Shown here: piece after piece, positions 26,599 to 36,385 of the stretch
How the letters are laid out: every line of letters starts with the position of its first letter
Numbering within the stretch: the first letter of the stretch is position 1
DNA from: Carboxylicivirga longa
GTDB lineage: Bacteria; Bacteroidota; Bacteroidia; Bacteroidales; Marinilabiliaceae
NCBI RefSeq assembly: GCF_050589825.1
Contig: NZ_JBNGOZ010000002.1
Coordinates: forward strand, 322,561-386,560
Direction of reading: 5' to 3'
Length of the DNA: 64,000 nt
Program-made: the position numbers and the translations under genes
Notes under the pieces: generated by a model
Seen by the model: the letters and a program-made list of their open reading frames with translations, nothing else
The model's database searches: none
What the model was told of the DNA's origin: nothing

Positions 26599-27547
26599 AA
26601 ATATATTTCACTTTATTGCTTGGATAAAAGAAAAAGAAACCTCCCAGCATCTGCATATCGCGCAGCAGCTGCACTATATAACGCTCAAAAAAAAGGAACG
26701 TAAAGGCCTTGCGCATACTATAAGCCACAGCAGCCAGCGTTATCATCAGATAAAAAGCCAAAGGCAGCCATGGGTGTAACACCAACGCTAAAGCGATTGA
26801 GAATAGGAGCACAATTAAAGTGGGATCGCTGCTCAGCATACGTTTCAGCACATAGATATTGTTCCAATGACTCCGGTACAAAACCGAGCGGGCATACATG
26901 CCGGAACCGCTCAGCAGATCCTTCCACATGCGAGCCGAATATTTATAATCCACAGTATGGTGAATAGCCATGGTATCTTTTTTTCGTAACAACAAAATGC
27001 CGCGTTGAGCCAACCGATAACCCAAATCCAAATCCTGCCCCCGTTTAAATTTGGGGCGCATGCCGCCAACCTCATCCCATAGCTGCCTTGTGATGGCAAA
27101 GAGGCCGCCCGTGGTGGGCTGATAAGTATCCTCATCGCAAAATATCTTGCGATAATAATCTTTCGACAAGAAATTGCCGGATGTATCGTAGTAGTAATTG
27201 ATAAAATTACCCGAAACAAAAGGATATATTAAGGCACCTTCATCCGTCAGAATGAGCGGTAGAAAATCAGCCATTAATTCCATATCGCCATCCAAAAAAA
27301 TAAGAGTCTCCCCTGCTGCTTCACGCGCTCCTATGTTACGGGCGATGGCAGCATTGCATTTTCCCTTAATTAAAAACGCCCGGCAATACTTCCCAGCTAA
27401 TTCCAGGCTCTTATCAGTCGATTGCGAATCCACATACAGCAACTCGGCCTCCAGATGATTGACCGCAATGGCATTAATCACACTCTGCAGGCAACGTTCC
27501 AGAGTCGTCGCTTCGTTTTTTCCTATGACAACAAATGAGACTTTCAT
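26585..27547 (-). CDS. Glycosyltransferase family 2 with C-terminal membrane helices
   Basis: A 320-residue GT2 enzyme starting at ATG 27547 (MKVSFVVIGKNEA); an ATG further upstream would add 29 residues that overlap the previous gene and precede the first beta strand. DGD at 86-88 is the metal site, and RGQDLDLGYRLAQRG provides the ED-like catalytic part. Two hydrophobic helices (LIVLLFSIALALVLHPWLPLAF and the next) anchor it to the membrane. The start overlaps the upstream GT2 stop by 4 nt (ATGA). Confidence 0.87.
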   Translation of the reverse strand: MKVSFVVIGKNEATTLERCLQSVINAIAVNHLEAELLYVDSQSTDKSLELAGKYCRAFLIKGKCNAAIARNIGAREAAGETLIFLDGDMELMADFLPLILTDEGALIYPFVSGNFINYYYDTSGNFLSKDYYRKIFCDEDTYQPTTGGLFAITRQLWDEVGGMRPKFKRGQDLDLGYRLAQRGILLLRKKDTMAIHHTVDYKYSARMWKDLLSGSGMYARSVLYRSHWNNIYVLKRMLSSDPTLIVLLFSIALALVLHPWLPLAFYLMITLAAVAYSMRKAFTFLFFERYIVQLLRDMQMLGGFFFFYPSNKVKYIYEEC

Positions 27548-28413
27548 TTCTCCTCCTCCAAAATATTTCGTTTGCGATAAAAGGAGACCATGCTGCGTAA
27601 GAGCTGCAGGGGCAGGCCGCTTATCGCCTGCCATCCGGCATGGCGTTTATAATAGTGCCATAGCATACGCAAACTGCTTGAGGCGTGAGGATCGTTGAAC
27701 GAACGTAAGAAATCGCCCCAGGATTGACATATAAAGCTTCGCCCCTTGCCGGTTTCTTCTATTACCGACTGAATCCGAATATCCCAGCAGATAAGGCTTG
27801 GGTAAGCAAAGCGGACAGCACGCAAAGTAAAATCATAGTCGGAAGCATACTGCGGAAAATGCGCATCATCAAAGCCCTTTGTTTTTCGCAGCGCCTCGGC
27901 CGGAATTAAAGTACCCCGCCCATTGAGGCATTGGGTGGGTCGCACACCTTTCATAGGCTGCTCCGGCTGTGAAAACGCTTTATAATATTTGTATTCCTTG
28001 GCTTTCCACCATGATATTTTACGTATTCCAGCAAAAAAGATACGACCATCCATGGTGGTATTTAAGCAACCCAATATATTCTTAGGATGCCGCTGATGCA
28101 ATTTCACAAGGTCGGCAATGAGCCACTCATCAAACACAACATCATTATTCAGGGTAATCACCACATCAGCACCCTCTAACAGGGCTCGCTCAAAGCCTTT
28201 GTTCATGGACTTGGCCCACCACCAATCACCACTTCCCTTCACCTGTATCACCTCCGGATACAACTTCGTAAGCTGTGCTGCGGTACCATCGGTAGAACCA
28301 TCATCCACCACCACAGTGCTGAAATTACTGAAACGCTGTTTGGCCAGCAGACTCAAACAGTGCAAGGTATGTTCGATGCGGTTAAAAACCGCAATGACTA
28401 CAAAAACATTCAT
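27544..28413 (-). CDS. Glycosyltransferase family 2 (rhamnosyltransferase-like)
   Basis: A 289-residue GT2 enzyme with VFVVIAVFNRIEHTLHCL, VVVDDGSTDGTA (about 35-45) and a metal-binding LNND (88-91). The segment GSGDWWWAKSMNKGF and a late QYASDYDFTLRA match the WbbL/rhamnosyltransferase-type subgroup, but the donor is not proven. It is tightly linked, one base after the start of the polymerase region downstream genes: the preceding Wzy gene ends 1 nt upstream of its ATG. Confidence 0.87.
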   Translation of the reverse strand: MNVFVVIAVFNRIEHTLHCLSLLAKQRFSNFSTVVVDDGSTDGTAAQLTKLYPEVIQVKGSGDWWWAKSMNKGFERALLEGADVVITLNNDVVFDEWLIADLVKLHQRHPKNILGCLNTTMDGRIFFAGIRKISWWKAKEYKYYKAFSQPEQPMKGVRPTQCLNGRGTLIPAEALRKTKGFDDAHFPQYASDYDFTLRAVRFAYPSLICWDIRIQSVIEETGKGRSFICQSWGDFLRSFNDPHASSSLRMLWHYYKRHAGWQAISGLPLQLLRSMVSFYRKRNILEEEK

Positions 28414-28414
28414 A

Positions 28415-29638
28415 TCAGCTAGTCCTTTGGTTACTTAATTCATTTTTACTAGTAAACAATATGGCCATCATGCTTAAAGCCATGAAAAAAACTTTACTGA
28501 AGTATTCTTCGGAGAAGCCAATGAGTAGCACAATAAGCAAGGCTCCCAAGGCAAAGCGACGATCAAAACCGTAATAGCCGCACATCCTGAGGAAAGAAAT
28601 ATACATCAACAAGAAATAAAGGGTAAAGCCTAATACACCAAAGCTTGCCATAAAATTGGTTACACCATTATTTCGATGGATGGTTCGCTTATCGGTTTTA
28701 CCATCGAAGCGTGTTTCTTTGGATTGCCCCAGGCCCACCAAAGGACTCCTGCTTAAATCCTGTAAATCCTTCTGCGCACTTTTAAAGCGTGTGTTATAAG
28801 TGCCGGCCGTGTAAGACATTTTACTATGTATCTTCGCCCCAATAAAGTCCACTTCGTTGTAGAGAAATACGAAGCCGATAAACAAAACGGGTATGAGTAA
28901 AACCCTTTTCAGCATGCCGGAACGGAGCCACAGGTGCACCAGGATAAACAGCCCCAGCACCACCAAACCAGCGGTGGAAAAAGTACTCATCAAACCAGCC
29001 ATCAGAATAACACCCTTAGGGTTAAACAAACGCCCGCTGATAATGGAATTAAACAGCAGCGCCACCATGATAAATCCGGCAAAAGCACCGGGCTCCCAAA
29101 AAGGACCCGCATTGCGTTTGAGCCATCCGATGGACTCCCCCTTGGTATTAGCCGTGTAAACAATCAGGTTATCGGGCACTTTATAGTTACTGACCTTATA
29201 AAAGGGATGCTCAAAAAGCGGTGTTATCTTATTGGTTAAAAAGGACTCGAAGGAGGCAAAGTAAGATGGAAAATAGAATATCCAGCTAATGAGCACCGAC
29301 ACACTAAGAATAGTGACTACATAAGCGGGCAGTTTAGTGCCCACCGATCGCAAGATGAGGTAGGCAAACACCAAACGGATATGCAGTCCCAAAAAACTCG
29401 TGAGTGGCAGATAGTAGAATTTCAACATCTGACCCGCTTGTATGATCAAGACCACTACCAGGTAACCTACAAAAAGCTTGTCCACCTGTTTTTGGCGATA
29501 GATAAATACGGCCAAAGCCAGCAACAAACCCACCATGAGAACCTCCACGCGCGCACGGTAGAAGAAAGGGATACCCGAAAATGCTATCAGGAGGTACACC
29601 AGGAGGTAATCAATTAATTTGGTGGTGTTAATGCGCAT
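28415..29638 (-). CDS. Wzy-type O-antigen/exopolysaccharide polymerase
   Basis: A 407-residue membrane protein with about ten helices and one large periplasmic loop (about 150-190). The loop ends in GPFWEPGAFAGF, a signature common in Wzy/WaaL-family proteins of Bacteroidota, and a second loop contains SPLVGLGQSKETRFDG. It would polymerise cluster B repeat units at the periplasmic face. It overlaps the upstream GT4 by 11 nt and nearly touches the downstream GT2. This completes a Wzx/Wzy set for cluster B. Confidence 0.83.
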   Translation of the reverse strand: MRINTTKLIDYLLVYLLIAFSGIPFFYRARVEVLMVGLLLALAVFIYRQKQVDKLFVGYLVVVLIIQAGQMLKFYYLPLTSFLGLHIRLVFAYLILRSVGTKLPAYVVTILSVSVLISWIFYFPSYFASFESFLTNKITPLFEHPFYKVSNYKVPDNLIVYTANTKGESIGWLKRNAGPFWEPGAFAGFIMVALLFNSIISGRLFNPKGVILMAGLMSTFSTAGLVVLGLFILVHLWLRSGMLKRVLLIPVLFIGFVFLYNEVDFIGAKIHSKMSYTAGTYNTRFKSAQKDLQDLSRSPLVGLGQSKETRFDGKTDKRTIHRNNGVTNFMASFGVLGFTLYFLLMYISFLRMCGYYGFDRRFALGALLIVLLIGFSEEYFSKVFFMALSMMAILFTSKNELSNQRTS

Positions 29639-30860
29639 ACCCGGCTGTTAATTGTTGATACAAAGCCCTGTACTCACTACCCACCTTGGTCTCGTTAAAC
29701 TTTTCCAAAACAGCGGATCGGGCGCGAGCAGACAACTCCTTCTGTCTTTCATCATCCTCGAGACACCAGCCGATACCTTGAGCCAGATCATTGCTAGAGA
29801 AGGCTTCCGCAAGATAACCGTTGACCTTATGCTCAATCATATCGCCATTACCCCCCGTAGCGAAAGCCACTACCGGGGTGGCACAAGCCAGGGCTTCCAT
29901 AATCATGTTGGAGAGGTTTTCCATGCGCGAAGGCACAACCACCACATCGGCAGCCGACAGATAATCAATCATTTTGCCCTCCTCTTTAACGAAGCCGGTG
30001 TTATGAATTGAAAAGGACAGGTGGTCAAAGCTTGTCTTTCCCTTATCGCCCACGATGAGCAGTGCATAACGATCGGCCGGAAGATAGGAAAGTGCTTCTT
30101 CCAAGAGGTCAAACCCTTTGTTCTTATCCGACAAGGCATCCACCGCTGCAAAGAGAATCAGTTTTTTATCTTCCCCAAAGTCTAGATCCTTTCGTGCCTT
30201 TTCATTGGCAACATATTTTGTTGTGTCGATGCAATTGGGCAGGTTAAGTACATGCTGATGGTGTAATAAAGCACTCTCTTTGGCACATTGCTCCATCCAT
30301 CGGCTTAATCCCACAAATGCCAGTTTATCAGTTTGATTATAAATGGTAGATTTCAGCCCGTGCCAACGCATCACCCGCTGCGCGGTGGAACGATCCGCTG
30401 CCCGAATGCACCCTTCACAGCCACTACGATACTTAAAACAATTGGTGGCATAGTGGCAGCCACCGGTATAATACCACATATCGTGCATAGAAACAACAAC
30501 AGGAGCCTTGATACGAGTCAGCGCTCTTATATTGAAAAAACCGCGGTTGATCCAGTGAATGTGCACAATATCGGGTTTCAGCTTGTTAATGCGGCGCGTT
30601 TGTCGAAAGGCACAGGTGCCACTGGAAAATAAGGTTCCGGGCGTGAGGTGAAGCAGCATTTTCTCAATCCTGATGAAGACCTTGCGCAAGAAGCGGAAGC
30701 CGGCGCCATCCTGGATATTCACTACACGTCCATCGTTGGATTCCTTCTCACCCACAACCATCAGCGAGTCCACGCCCTCTTTTAGCAGGGCGCTGTGCAG
30801 CCGGTAAGCGGCTCGCCCCGCCCCGTAAAAATCTTTTCCTGTAAGATGTACTACTCGCAT
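29628..30860 (-). CDS. Glycosyltransferase family 4
   Basis: A 410-residue GT-B enzyme: MRVVHLTGKDFYGAGRAAYR (acceptor loop GAGRA), an IHWINRGFFNI patch, VVSMHDMWYYTGGCHYA, and the donor-side VVVPSRMENLSNMIMEALAC with the E-x7-E pair. The region with several cysteines (CHYATNCFKYRSGCEGCIR, about 140-160) is typical of one GT4 subgroup of exopolysaccharide clusters. It overlaps the polymerase gene (11 nt) downstream and the next GT4 gene upstream (10 nt). Confidence 0.9.
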   Translation of the reverse strand: MRVVHLTGKDFYGAGRAAYRLHSALLKEGVDSLMVVGEKESNDGRVVNIQDGAGFRFLRKVFIRIEKMLLHLTPGTLFSSGTCAFRQTRRINKLKPDIVHIHWINRGFFNIRALTRIKAPVVVSMHDMWYYTGGCHYATNCFKYRSGCEGCIRAADRSTAQRVMRWHGLKSTIYNQTDKLAFVGLSRWMEQCAKESALLHHQHVLNLPNCIDTTKYVANEKARKDLDFGEDKKLILFAAVDALSDKNKGFDLLEEALSYLPADRYALLIVGDKGKTSFDHLSFSIHNTGFVKEEGKMIDYLSAADVVVVPSRMENLSNMIMEALACATPVVAFATGGNGDMIEHKVNGYLAEAFSSNDLAQGIGWCLEDDERQKELSARARSAVLEKFNETKVGSEYRALYQQLTAGYAH

Positions 30861-31990
30861 AACAATGGTTTAATTAATTCAGTAAGCTTATCAACATTCC
30901 TTCGTACATCGAAGGTTTGATGAGCATAGGCATATGCACGTTCGCATATCTCAGAACTGTTATTCCCGTTCAGGTATTCATCGAGCTTAGCCGCCATGCC
31001 TTGTATATCATCCTTAAAACACAGCCCCAGCCGATCGTGGTCAAAAACACCATTTGGATTAACCTTCAGGCTCAACACCAGTACTTTGTTCATCCACGAC
31101 TGTATAAAAGTGTTGGGCATTCCTTCAAGCTCACTGGTATTTACATAAAATTGTGCTTTAGCAAACAAACTATTCACGGTTTCATAGGGTTGAGGGCCCA
31201 TAATTTCGACGGATGGATGTTGCAAATGAGCATAATCATCCCCTTGGGCACCAATCATCACAAAGTGCCATCCTTTCCTGGTCTGCAAAGCATCTACCAG
31301 CCATAAAAAAAGGTCAGGACGCTTGGCAGCTCGCATATTACCCACCCACAGCACCAGCTTTTCCTTGTCTAGCGCTTGCTCCTGCTTATTAATGGGATAA
31401 CTATTTTGAATGATGTGCGCAGGTCGCCTAAAATGAGTCCTCAGCAGCGCTTCCTGCTCCTTGTTCTGACACACCAGCAGGTTGGCCTGTTGTTTGGCAT
31501 AATTGACCATGGCATCCACCATACCAAAATCAATCCGGCGCATGCACTTCTTAAGATGGCTGCGGTAAGTGAACTGCTGCATCAAACTACGATATTTCCC
31601 GCGTAGGGCATCGGTATCCTGCGCCAGGGCATAGATCATTACTTTCTTAAGCAGGCGACAATAAAATGCGCAGGCAGCACTCAGTGCAAAGTCGGTACGC
31701 TGATAATACACCTTCGACCGGGTGCGCAACAGGCAGGCCATCACACCAAAAAACTCCAGGCTTCTGAACTTGCGAAAGCGGTAATAATGAAAACGGATGC
31801 GTGTGTCGAAGTAAGGACTCTCCGCTATGGTATCCTCTTGCCCACGGCCGCCACAAATCAACTCAACCTGCCAGCCCCTTCGCAAAAATTCATTTACAAG
31901 ATAATGCACCTGTATTTCAGCGCCTCCCGTAGCGAAAGTCACGTAGTACGGTATGACAAAGCAAATTGTATTTGTCGCTTTCCCTTTCAT
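30851..31990 (-). CDS. Glycosyltransferase family 4
   Basis: A 379-residue GT-B enzyme, read from ATG 31990 because the N-terminal domain starts there (ICFVIPYYVTFATGGAEIQV); longer forms would lie inside the wzc gene. GGAEIQ is the conserved acceptor-side loop; the donor half includes LVLWVGNMRAAKRPDLF and NTSELEGMPNTFIQSWMNK. The start is one base after the Wzc stop, so the genes share a transcript. It is the first transferase after wza-wzc in cluster B. Confidence 0.88.
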   Translation of the reverse strand: MKGKATNTICFVIPYYVTFATGGAEIQVHYLVNEFLRRGWQVELICGGRGQEDTIAESPYFDTRIRFHYYRFRKFRSLEFFGVMACLLRTRSKVYYQRTDFALSAACAFYCRLLKKVMIYALAQDTDALRGKYRSLMQQFTYRSHLKKCMRRIDFGMVDAMVNYAKQQANLLVCQNKEQEALLRTHFRRPAHIIQNSYPINKQEQALDKEKLVLWVGNMRAAKRPDLFLWLVDALQTRKGWHFVMIGAQGDDYAHLQHPSVEIMGPQPYETVNSLFAKAQFYVNTSELEGMPNTFIQSWMNKVLVLSLKVNPNGVFDHDRLGLCFKDDIQGMAAKLDEYLNGNNSSEICERAYAYAHQTFDVRRNVDKLTELIKPLLCE

Positions 31991-31991
31991 A

Positions 31992-34355
31992 TCAAGCCCT
32001 ATTATCTGGTGTTCCCAGGCGATAGCTATCGTAATACTCGTATTTATACTTGCGCCCTTCCATGCGGCTCGCATTTAACACCAACCCCAGCTTATCAATA
32101 CCTTTGCCTTCCAGTTCTTCAAGCACAGACTTCACAACGTTTTTCTCGCTGTAATTTTCGCGTACCACAAACAACTTTATGTCGGCATACTTCATAAGCA
32201 GCAAGCCATCACTTACCACACCCACAGGCGATGTATCCACTACTATGTAGTCGTACCGCTCCTTTAACTGTTCAAATAACGAGTCGGTCGTACTGCTGTT
32301 TATCAATTCCATGGGATTGGGTGGCACCACCCCCGATGGGATTACATCCAGCTCATACCATTCGGTCCGGTGCACCACCTCATCAAGGGTAGCGCGGTGC
32401 ACATATAAAGAAGTAAGTCCCAGTCCGGAATTCATAACCTGCTCCTTAAACTGATTATTCTTGCGCAGATCAAAACCCAGCAGCAGCACTTTCTTATTGA
32501 GCTGCGACAGGCTGAGCGCCAGGTTGAGTGCCACAAAGCTTTTTCCTTCACCCGACACACTGGAAGTTACCAGGATGGTTTTATGGCCCTCGCCCTGCAG
32601 TGAGAAGGACAGGTTGGTGCGCAGGGTTCGAAAGGTTTCGGCCACTGCTTCCGAAGGCAGTTTCATCACCACATCATGATGCTCCGATTGATGCTGAAGG
32701 ATGGATCCCATAAATGGCAAATATTTATAATCAACCAGGTCATCCTCACTTTTTATGCGCGTATCGAAATAATCCATCACCAATATTAACAAACTAGGTA
32801 ACAGCAGACTTAAAAATACGGCCAGGCCATAATTGATGGTAGTATTGGGATACACTCTGGTAACGACTTGCGCCGGCTCCACAATCTCATGCTCAGGCAG
32901 GTTAGATGCCTTGGCAATCTGTGCTTCGGCCCTACGCTGCAGTAAGAAAGTGTAGATGGCATCGTTAAGCTTAAATTTACGCTGAAAACCCACCAACTGA
33001 CGCTCTGTTTCGGGCAGCGCTTCCAGATTACTCTTGAGCTGTCCGATCTTACTATCTAAATTGGATAACGCACGCTCCAGGGTACCTATGGAAAACTGAA
33101 TATTTTCAGATATAGGGTTCTTGAGACTTTCGATCTGCACCTCCAGGTTCCTCAGGTATGGGCTTTTCTGTTGCTTCTTACCAATCAACTCATTGCGCTG
33201 ATTTACCAGAATAATCAGATTCCGTATCAACTCATTGAGCGTTTGATCAGTAATGCCCATGGAAGAGGGCACAACGAGGTCGGCCAGGTTATCGTTATCC
33301 TGAAAAAACTCATTGAGGTAATTGTAATACTGAAGCTGCCGGTCGATATTGGATCGTTCCAGCTCAATCTGATGCAACTGCTCGAAGATGCGCCCCGCCT
33401 TACTGGAGATATCAATCACCTGATTGCCTGCCCTAAAGCTCTCCAGCTGCTTCTCAGCCACATTCAGTGAGTCGGAAATCTCATCCAGCTGTGCATTGAT
33501 ATAGGCAATGGTATTCAGGGCGAAATGATTTTTACGCTCCAGATTTTTTTCAAGGTATAAATCGGTCAGCGCACTGATAAAATCCAGACCTTTCTGCCGG
33601 TAATTGGTCTCCAGACTCAGCCGTATCACGCTCACTTCTGGATTTTCAGGCACTACAGTAAGGCTAGCTTGTAACTCACGCACCAGCTTCTCCTTATCAC
33701 GAAATACAAAGTAATATTCCTGATCTATAAACTCTTCCACGCGATGCGGCTCCTTCAGGTACACCTGAAACTTAAAGGCTTTATCCTCCACCCGATCTGA
33801 TTGAAAGCAGGTTTTCTCAAGTATCACAGGGTCTTCACTCATACGGCTCCGGCCACTGAGATAATTCACAAGCTTGTGTTCATCGGACTGTGCACTAATG
33901 CTCAGCCTGCCATCGGCATGAAAGCGCAAAGCAAATGGTACATCAACCAGCTGCACATGACTGGAATCGTAAAGCACCACAAAAGGCGCATCCTTGTACA
34001 GCTCCTTATCCATCCAGGCATCGTCACGGTAATATTCTATCTCAAAATTCAGCTTATCAATGGCTTCGCGCACCAAAGGACTCGACCTGAGTACCAGCAT
34101 CTCATTCTGAAAATGACGCGACTGATCGAAGAGCTGGAAACTTTGCAAAAACTCCATGGCCTTCTGTCCCTTCACACTGCCCTCTTCTTTTATGTATATG
34201 CTGGAAGATACCTCATAAACGGGCGCAATCATTTTACCGGCAAAAAAAGCTGCCAGCAGACAAAGCAAAAGGGCAATCAGATAATAATGGGCCTTCTTAC
34301 GCAATAGCGTAAGTACTTTCTTAAAATCAATATATTGATCGGTATGCTCTTTCAT
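31992..34355 (-). CDS. wzc: Wzc-like tyrosine autokinase, cluster B
   Basis: A 787-residue BY-kinase from ATG 34355 (an upstream in-frame ATG would add 23 poorly fitting residues). The first helix is at about 24-45, the second at about 500-520 (GLAVFLSLLLPSLLILVMDYF). Walker A is VTSSVSGEGKSFVA (about 592-605), Walker A' LLGFDLRKN, Walker B YDYIVVDTSP. The C-terminal tyrosine cluster is KYKYEYYDSYR. It regulates length and export of the cluster B polymer and pairs with the Wza upstream (85-nt gap). Confidence 0.93.
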   Translation of the reverse strand: MKEHTDQYIDFKKVLTLLRKKAHYYLIALLLCLLAAFFAGKMIAPVYEVSSSIYIKEEGSVKGQKAMEFLQSFQLFDQSRHFQNEMLVLRSSPLVREAIDKLNFEIEYYRDDAWMDKELYKDAPFVVLYDSSHVQLVDVPFALRFHADGRLSISAQSDEHKLVNYLSGRSRMSEDPVILEKTCFQSDRVEDKAFKFQVYLKEPHRVEEFIDQEYYFVFRDKEKLVRELQASLTVVPENPEVSVIRLSLETNYRQKGLDFISALTDLYLEKNLERKNHFALNTIAYINAQLDEISDSLNVAEKQLESFRAGNQVIDISSKAGRIFEQLHQIELERSNIDRQLQYYNYLNEFFQDNDNLADLVVPSSMGITDQTLNELIRNLIILVNQRNELIGKKQQKSPYLRNLEVQIESLKNPISENIQFSIGTLERALSNLDSKIGQLKSNLEALPETERQLVGFQRKFKLNDAIYTFLLQRRAEAQIAKASNLPEHEIVEPAQVVTRVYPNTTINYGLAVFLSLLLPSLLILVMDYFDTRIKSEDDLVDYKYLPFMGSILQHQSEHHDVVMKLPSEAVAETFRTLRTNLSFSLQGEGHKTILVTSSVSGEGKSFVALNLALSLSQLNKKVLLLGFDLRKNNQFKEQVMNSGLGLTSLYVHRATLDEVVHRTEWYELDVIPSGVVPPNPMELINSSTTDSLFEQLKERYDYIVVDTSPVGVVSDGLLLMKYADIKLFVVRENYSEKNVVKSVLEELEGKGIDKLGLVLNASRMEGRKYKYEYYDSYRLGTPDNRA

Positions 34356-34440
34356 AAAGATAGGTTTAATTCGCGTCAAATTGTACAAAGCAGCGAAGGC
34401 GCTGCCATGTGCCGTCATTATCAATCACACATCAACATTC

Positions 34441-35229
34441 CTAATTGATATAATTGGCCACAAGGATAAAAGTGGTAATGCCCGATAGTATAAGGGCCCA
34501 TGGAAAAGTTTGCATACCCCAATGGCGGCGCTTAAGCGGCTCAACATAAACGATATCGTTGGGTTGCAGATAATAGCGGCTATCGGCCAGCAGATCTACG
34601 CGGGTAAGATCAATCCGCTGCTTTGTCACTTCGTTGTTATGCTCCCGTATAAGCACTACATATTCACGATTGCCGTACTCAGTTATATCGCCGGCCATGC
34701 CCAAAGCCTGTAACACATTAATATGCTCACTGGCGTAGAAATAACGCCCGGGCTGCTCAACATTGCCCAGCACCGTAATATTCTTATTCACAAAAGATAC
34801 CTTAACGCTTGGTGTATTCAGATACAGCTCCAGTTCGGCTCTTATCTTCTCGGCTGCAGCATCGGCCGTTAAGCTCAGTACATTAAAAAGACCAATAATG
34901 GGCAAGTTAATATTACCCTGCTCATCCACAGAATACGACACCATGGCCATGTCAGCCTCGGAGCGCCCACCTCCATAACGGTTGGCATCATTACTCATAA
35001 AGTTAAGCTGGCCGTTATCAAAACTAGATACTTGAATATAGAGTTGATCGAAAGCCTTGATAATCTGCTTTCCTTTTTCATTGCGGAAAGTAAGCTCCTG
35101 ACTTGCTGCCATCTCTTCCTGAAGATAAACCACTTTTTTCTGTGGCACACAGGCTGCCATGTGAACAAGTATCAACAGGGCGACAATTTTTTGTAGGTTG
35201 GTGAGGTTATCGGTCATTATTTCAGTCAT
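34441..35229 (-). CDS. wza: Wza-like polysaccharide export lipoprotein, cluster B
   Basis: A 262-residue export lipoprotein. The start is either ATG 35229 or ATG 35217; both leave a hydrophobic signal ending in the lipobox MAAC. The Poly_export domain (GKQIIKAFDQLYIQVSSFDN, VDEQGNINLPIIGLFNV) and SLBB-type part (ITVLGNVEQPGRYFYA) are followed by a C-terminal helix (FPWALILSGITTFILVANYI). It heads cluster B and forms a second, independent export channel next to that of cluster A. Confidence 0.92.
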   Translation of the reverse strand: MTEIMTDNLTNLQKIVALLILVHMAACVPQKKVVYLQEEMAASQELTFRNEKGKQIIKAFDQLYIQVSSFDNGQLNFMSNDANRYGGGRSEADMAMVSYSVDEQGNINLPIIGLFNVLSLTADAAAEKIRAELELYLNTPSVKVSFVNKNITVLGNVEQPGRYFYASEHINVLQALGMAGDITEYGNREYVVLIREHNNEVTKQRIDLTRVDLLADSRYYLQPNDIVYVEPLKRRHWGMQTFPWALILSGITTFILVANYIN

Positions 35230-35318
35230 TTGGTACGGGTAAAAATAACATTTGCCGGCACAAAGCCTGCTCTTTTTTTACGAACGACTGATTTTGCCGT
35301 ATTAAAGTTTACAATGGC

Positions 35319-35351
35319 TTGATTTTACTTCACCGCTTTTCTCTACTTTTA
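35319..35351 (+). promoter_or_regulatory. Weak candidate promoter of the membrane-protein gene
   Basis: TTG (35319-35321), 22 nt, then TACTTTTA (35344-35351), one mismatch to TAnnTTTG. Transcription would start near 35358, favouring the ATG at 35376 over the upstream in-frame ATG at 35319. Confidence 0.3.
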
Positions 35352-35375
35352 GCCAACCAATTAAAAACCTGCCCA

Positions 35376-36026
35376 ATGCGAACACAAAAAAAACACTTTG
35401 ACAGTTTCCATTTCCTGCTAAGCTTATTGAGCTTTAACCTTTTGTTAATCGTCATTGCCCTGCTGTGGGGCTATGGTAAAAATGAGCTAGCCATGAAATT
35501 TGAAGAATACGGATTTATTACCACTTTCTCATTCATTCAACTTTTTATAACCGGGCTCATTAGCTTTTTTACCTACCTGAAGCGTAAAAAACTAATATGG
35601 ATATTGGTTGCTTTGGGCTTTGTCTTTTTATCCCTCGATGAAAAATTCCTGATTCATGAGCAGCTGGATACAATGCTACACGAGCTGTTTAACATGAAGG
35701 AGACAGCACTGAGCGATCGCATCGATGACTTTTTGATATTGGGTTACGGCCTTATCGGTCTGGTGTTTCTCATCCGTTTTAGAACTGAGTTTCTAAGACA
35801 CAAAACAGGAGTTGCCATGCTTTCGCTTGGTTTTGGCGTGATGGTTCTATCGGTAATTTTTGATACCCTGGGCAATAGCAACACATGGGATGACATTTTC
35901 AGTGGTCGGATTCCCTCTGCAGCGCTGCACCAGCTGGGAATTGTCGTTGAGGAAAGCCTGAAAATTACTGCTGAAGCCTTTCTGCTCTCGGGTTTCTATG
36001 CCTACTTGTGCTATTATAGAAAATAA
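35376..36026 (+). CDS. Hypothetical polytopic membrane protein
   Basis: A 216-residue protein with about six hydrophobic helices (for example LLSLLSFNLLLIVIALLWG near the N-terminus). Between helices 3 and 4 it has FLSLDEKFLIHEQLD, acidic residues and a histidine in a motif that recurs in uncharacterised membrane proteins and could bind metal. Near the C-terminus, GIVVEESLKITAEAFLL adds further charged residues inside a hydrophobic segment. The start is set at ATG 35376 because the longer form would begin inside the likely promoter. It is divergent from cluster B and alone on its strand. Function unknown. Confidence 0.7.
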   Translation: MRTQKKHFDSFHFLLSLLSFNLLLIVIALLWGYGKNELAMKFEEYGFITTFSFIQLFITGLISFFTYLKRKKLIWILVALGFVFLSLDEKFLIHEQLDTMLHELFNMKETALSDRIDDFLILGYGLIGLVFLIRFRTEFLRHKTGVAMLSLGFGVMVLSVIFDTLGNSNTWDDIFSGRIPSAALHQLGIVVEESLKITAEAFLLSGFYAYLCYYRK

Positions 36027-36385
36027 TCATTATATAATGGAATATTAATATTAATCAATAGGAGGGGTGTGTTTATTCAACCAGCCCTGGGTTTGGGGCT
36101 TAGAGATGGATAGTTGCCACAAAGTTGTCGCAAAAGCGTTTGAAATAACATTCCAACTTTCAGTTAGCCCATTGATAATCCCATTCCACCGCCTGTGGCG
36201 CCGTAGTTCCCCTTACTCTTAAACGCAAAGGGAAGAAGTGTTGGGCTCATGATAACACTTCGTAAGGTCAAAGAAAATATTAATGTCTCTTGAGACAGCC
36301 TCATGATTATTCACATTCCAACTCTCCGAGCTTAATATGACACAAACGAACATGTGCCGGACACACACTTTGTGGTTTCGCTCAT
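36027..36385. other. Gap between membrane-protein gene and def
   Basis: A 359-nt stretch between convergent genes. No coding, RNA or terminator signal is convincing. The 11-mer ACATTCCAACT occurs twice (near 36150 and 36310), which may be chance. Confidence 0.4.

Noticed and set aside
36150..36325. Direct repeat ACATTCCAACT
   Set aside because: Two 11-mers 160 nt apart without flanking structure; can be chance in this composition.
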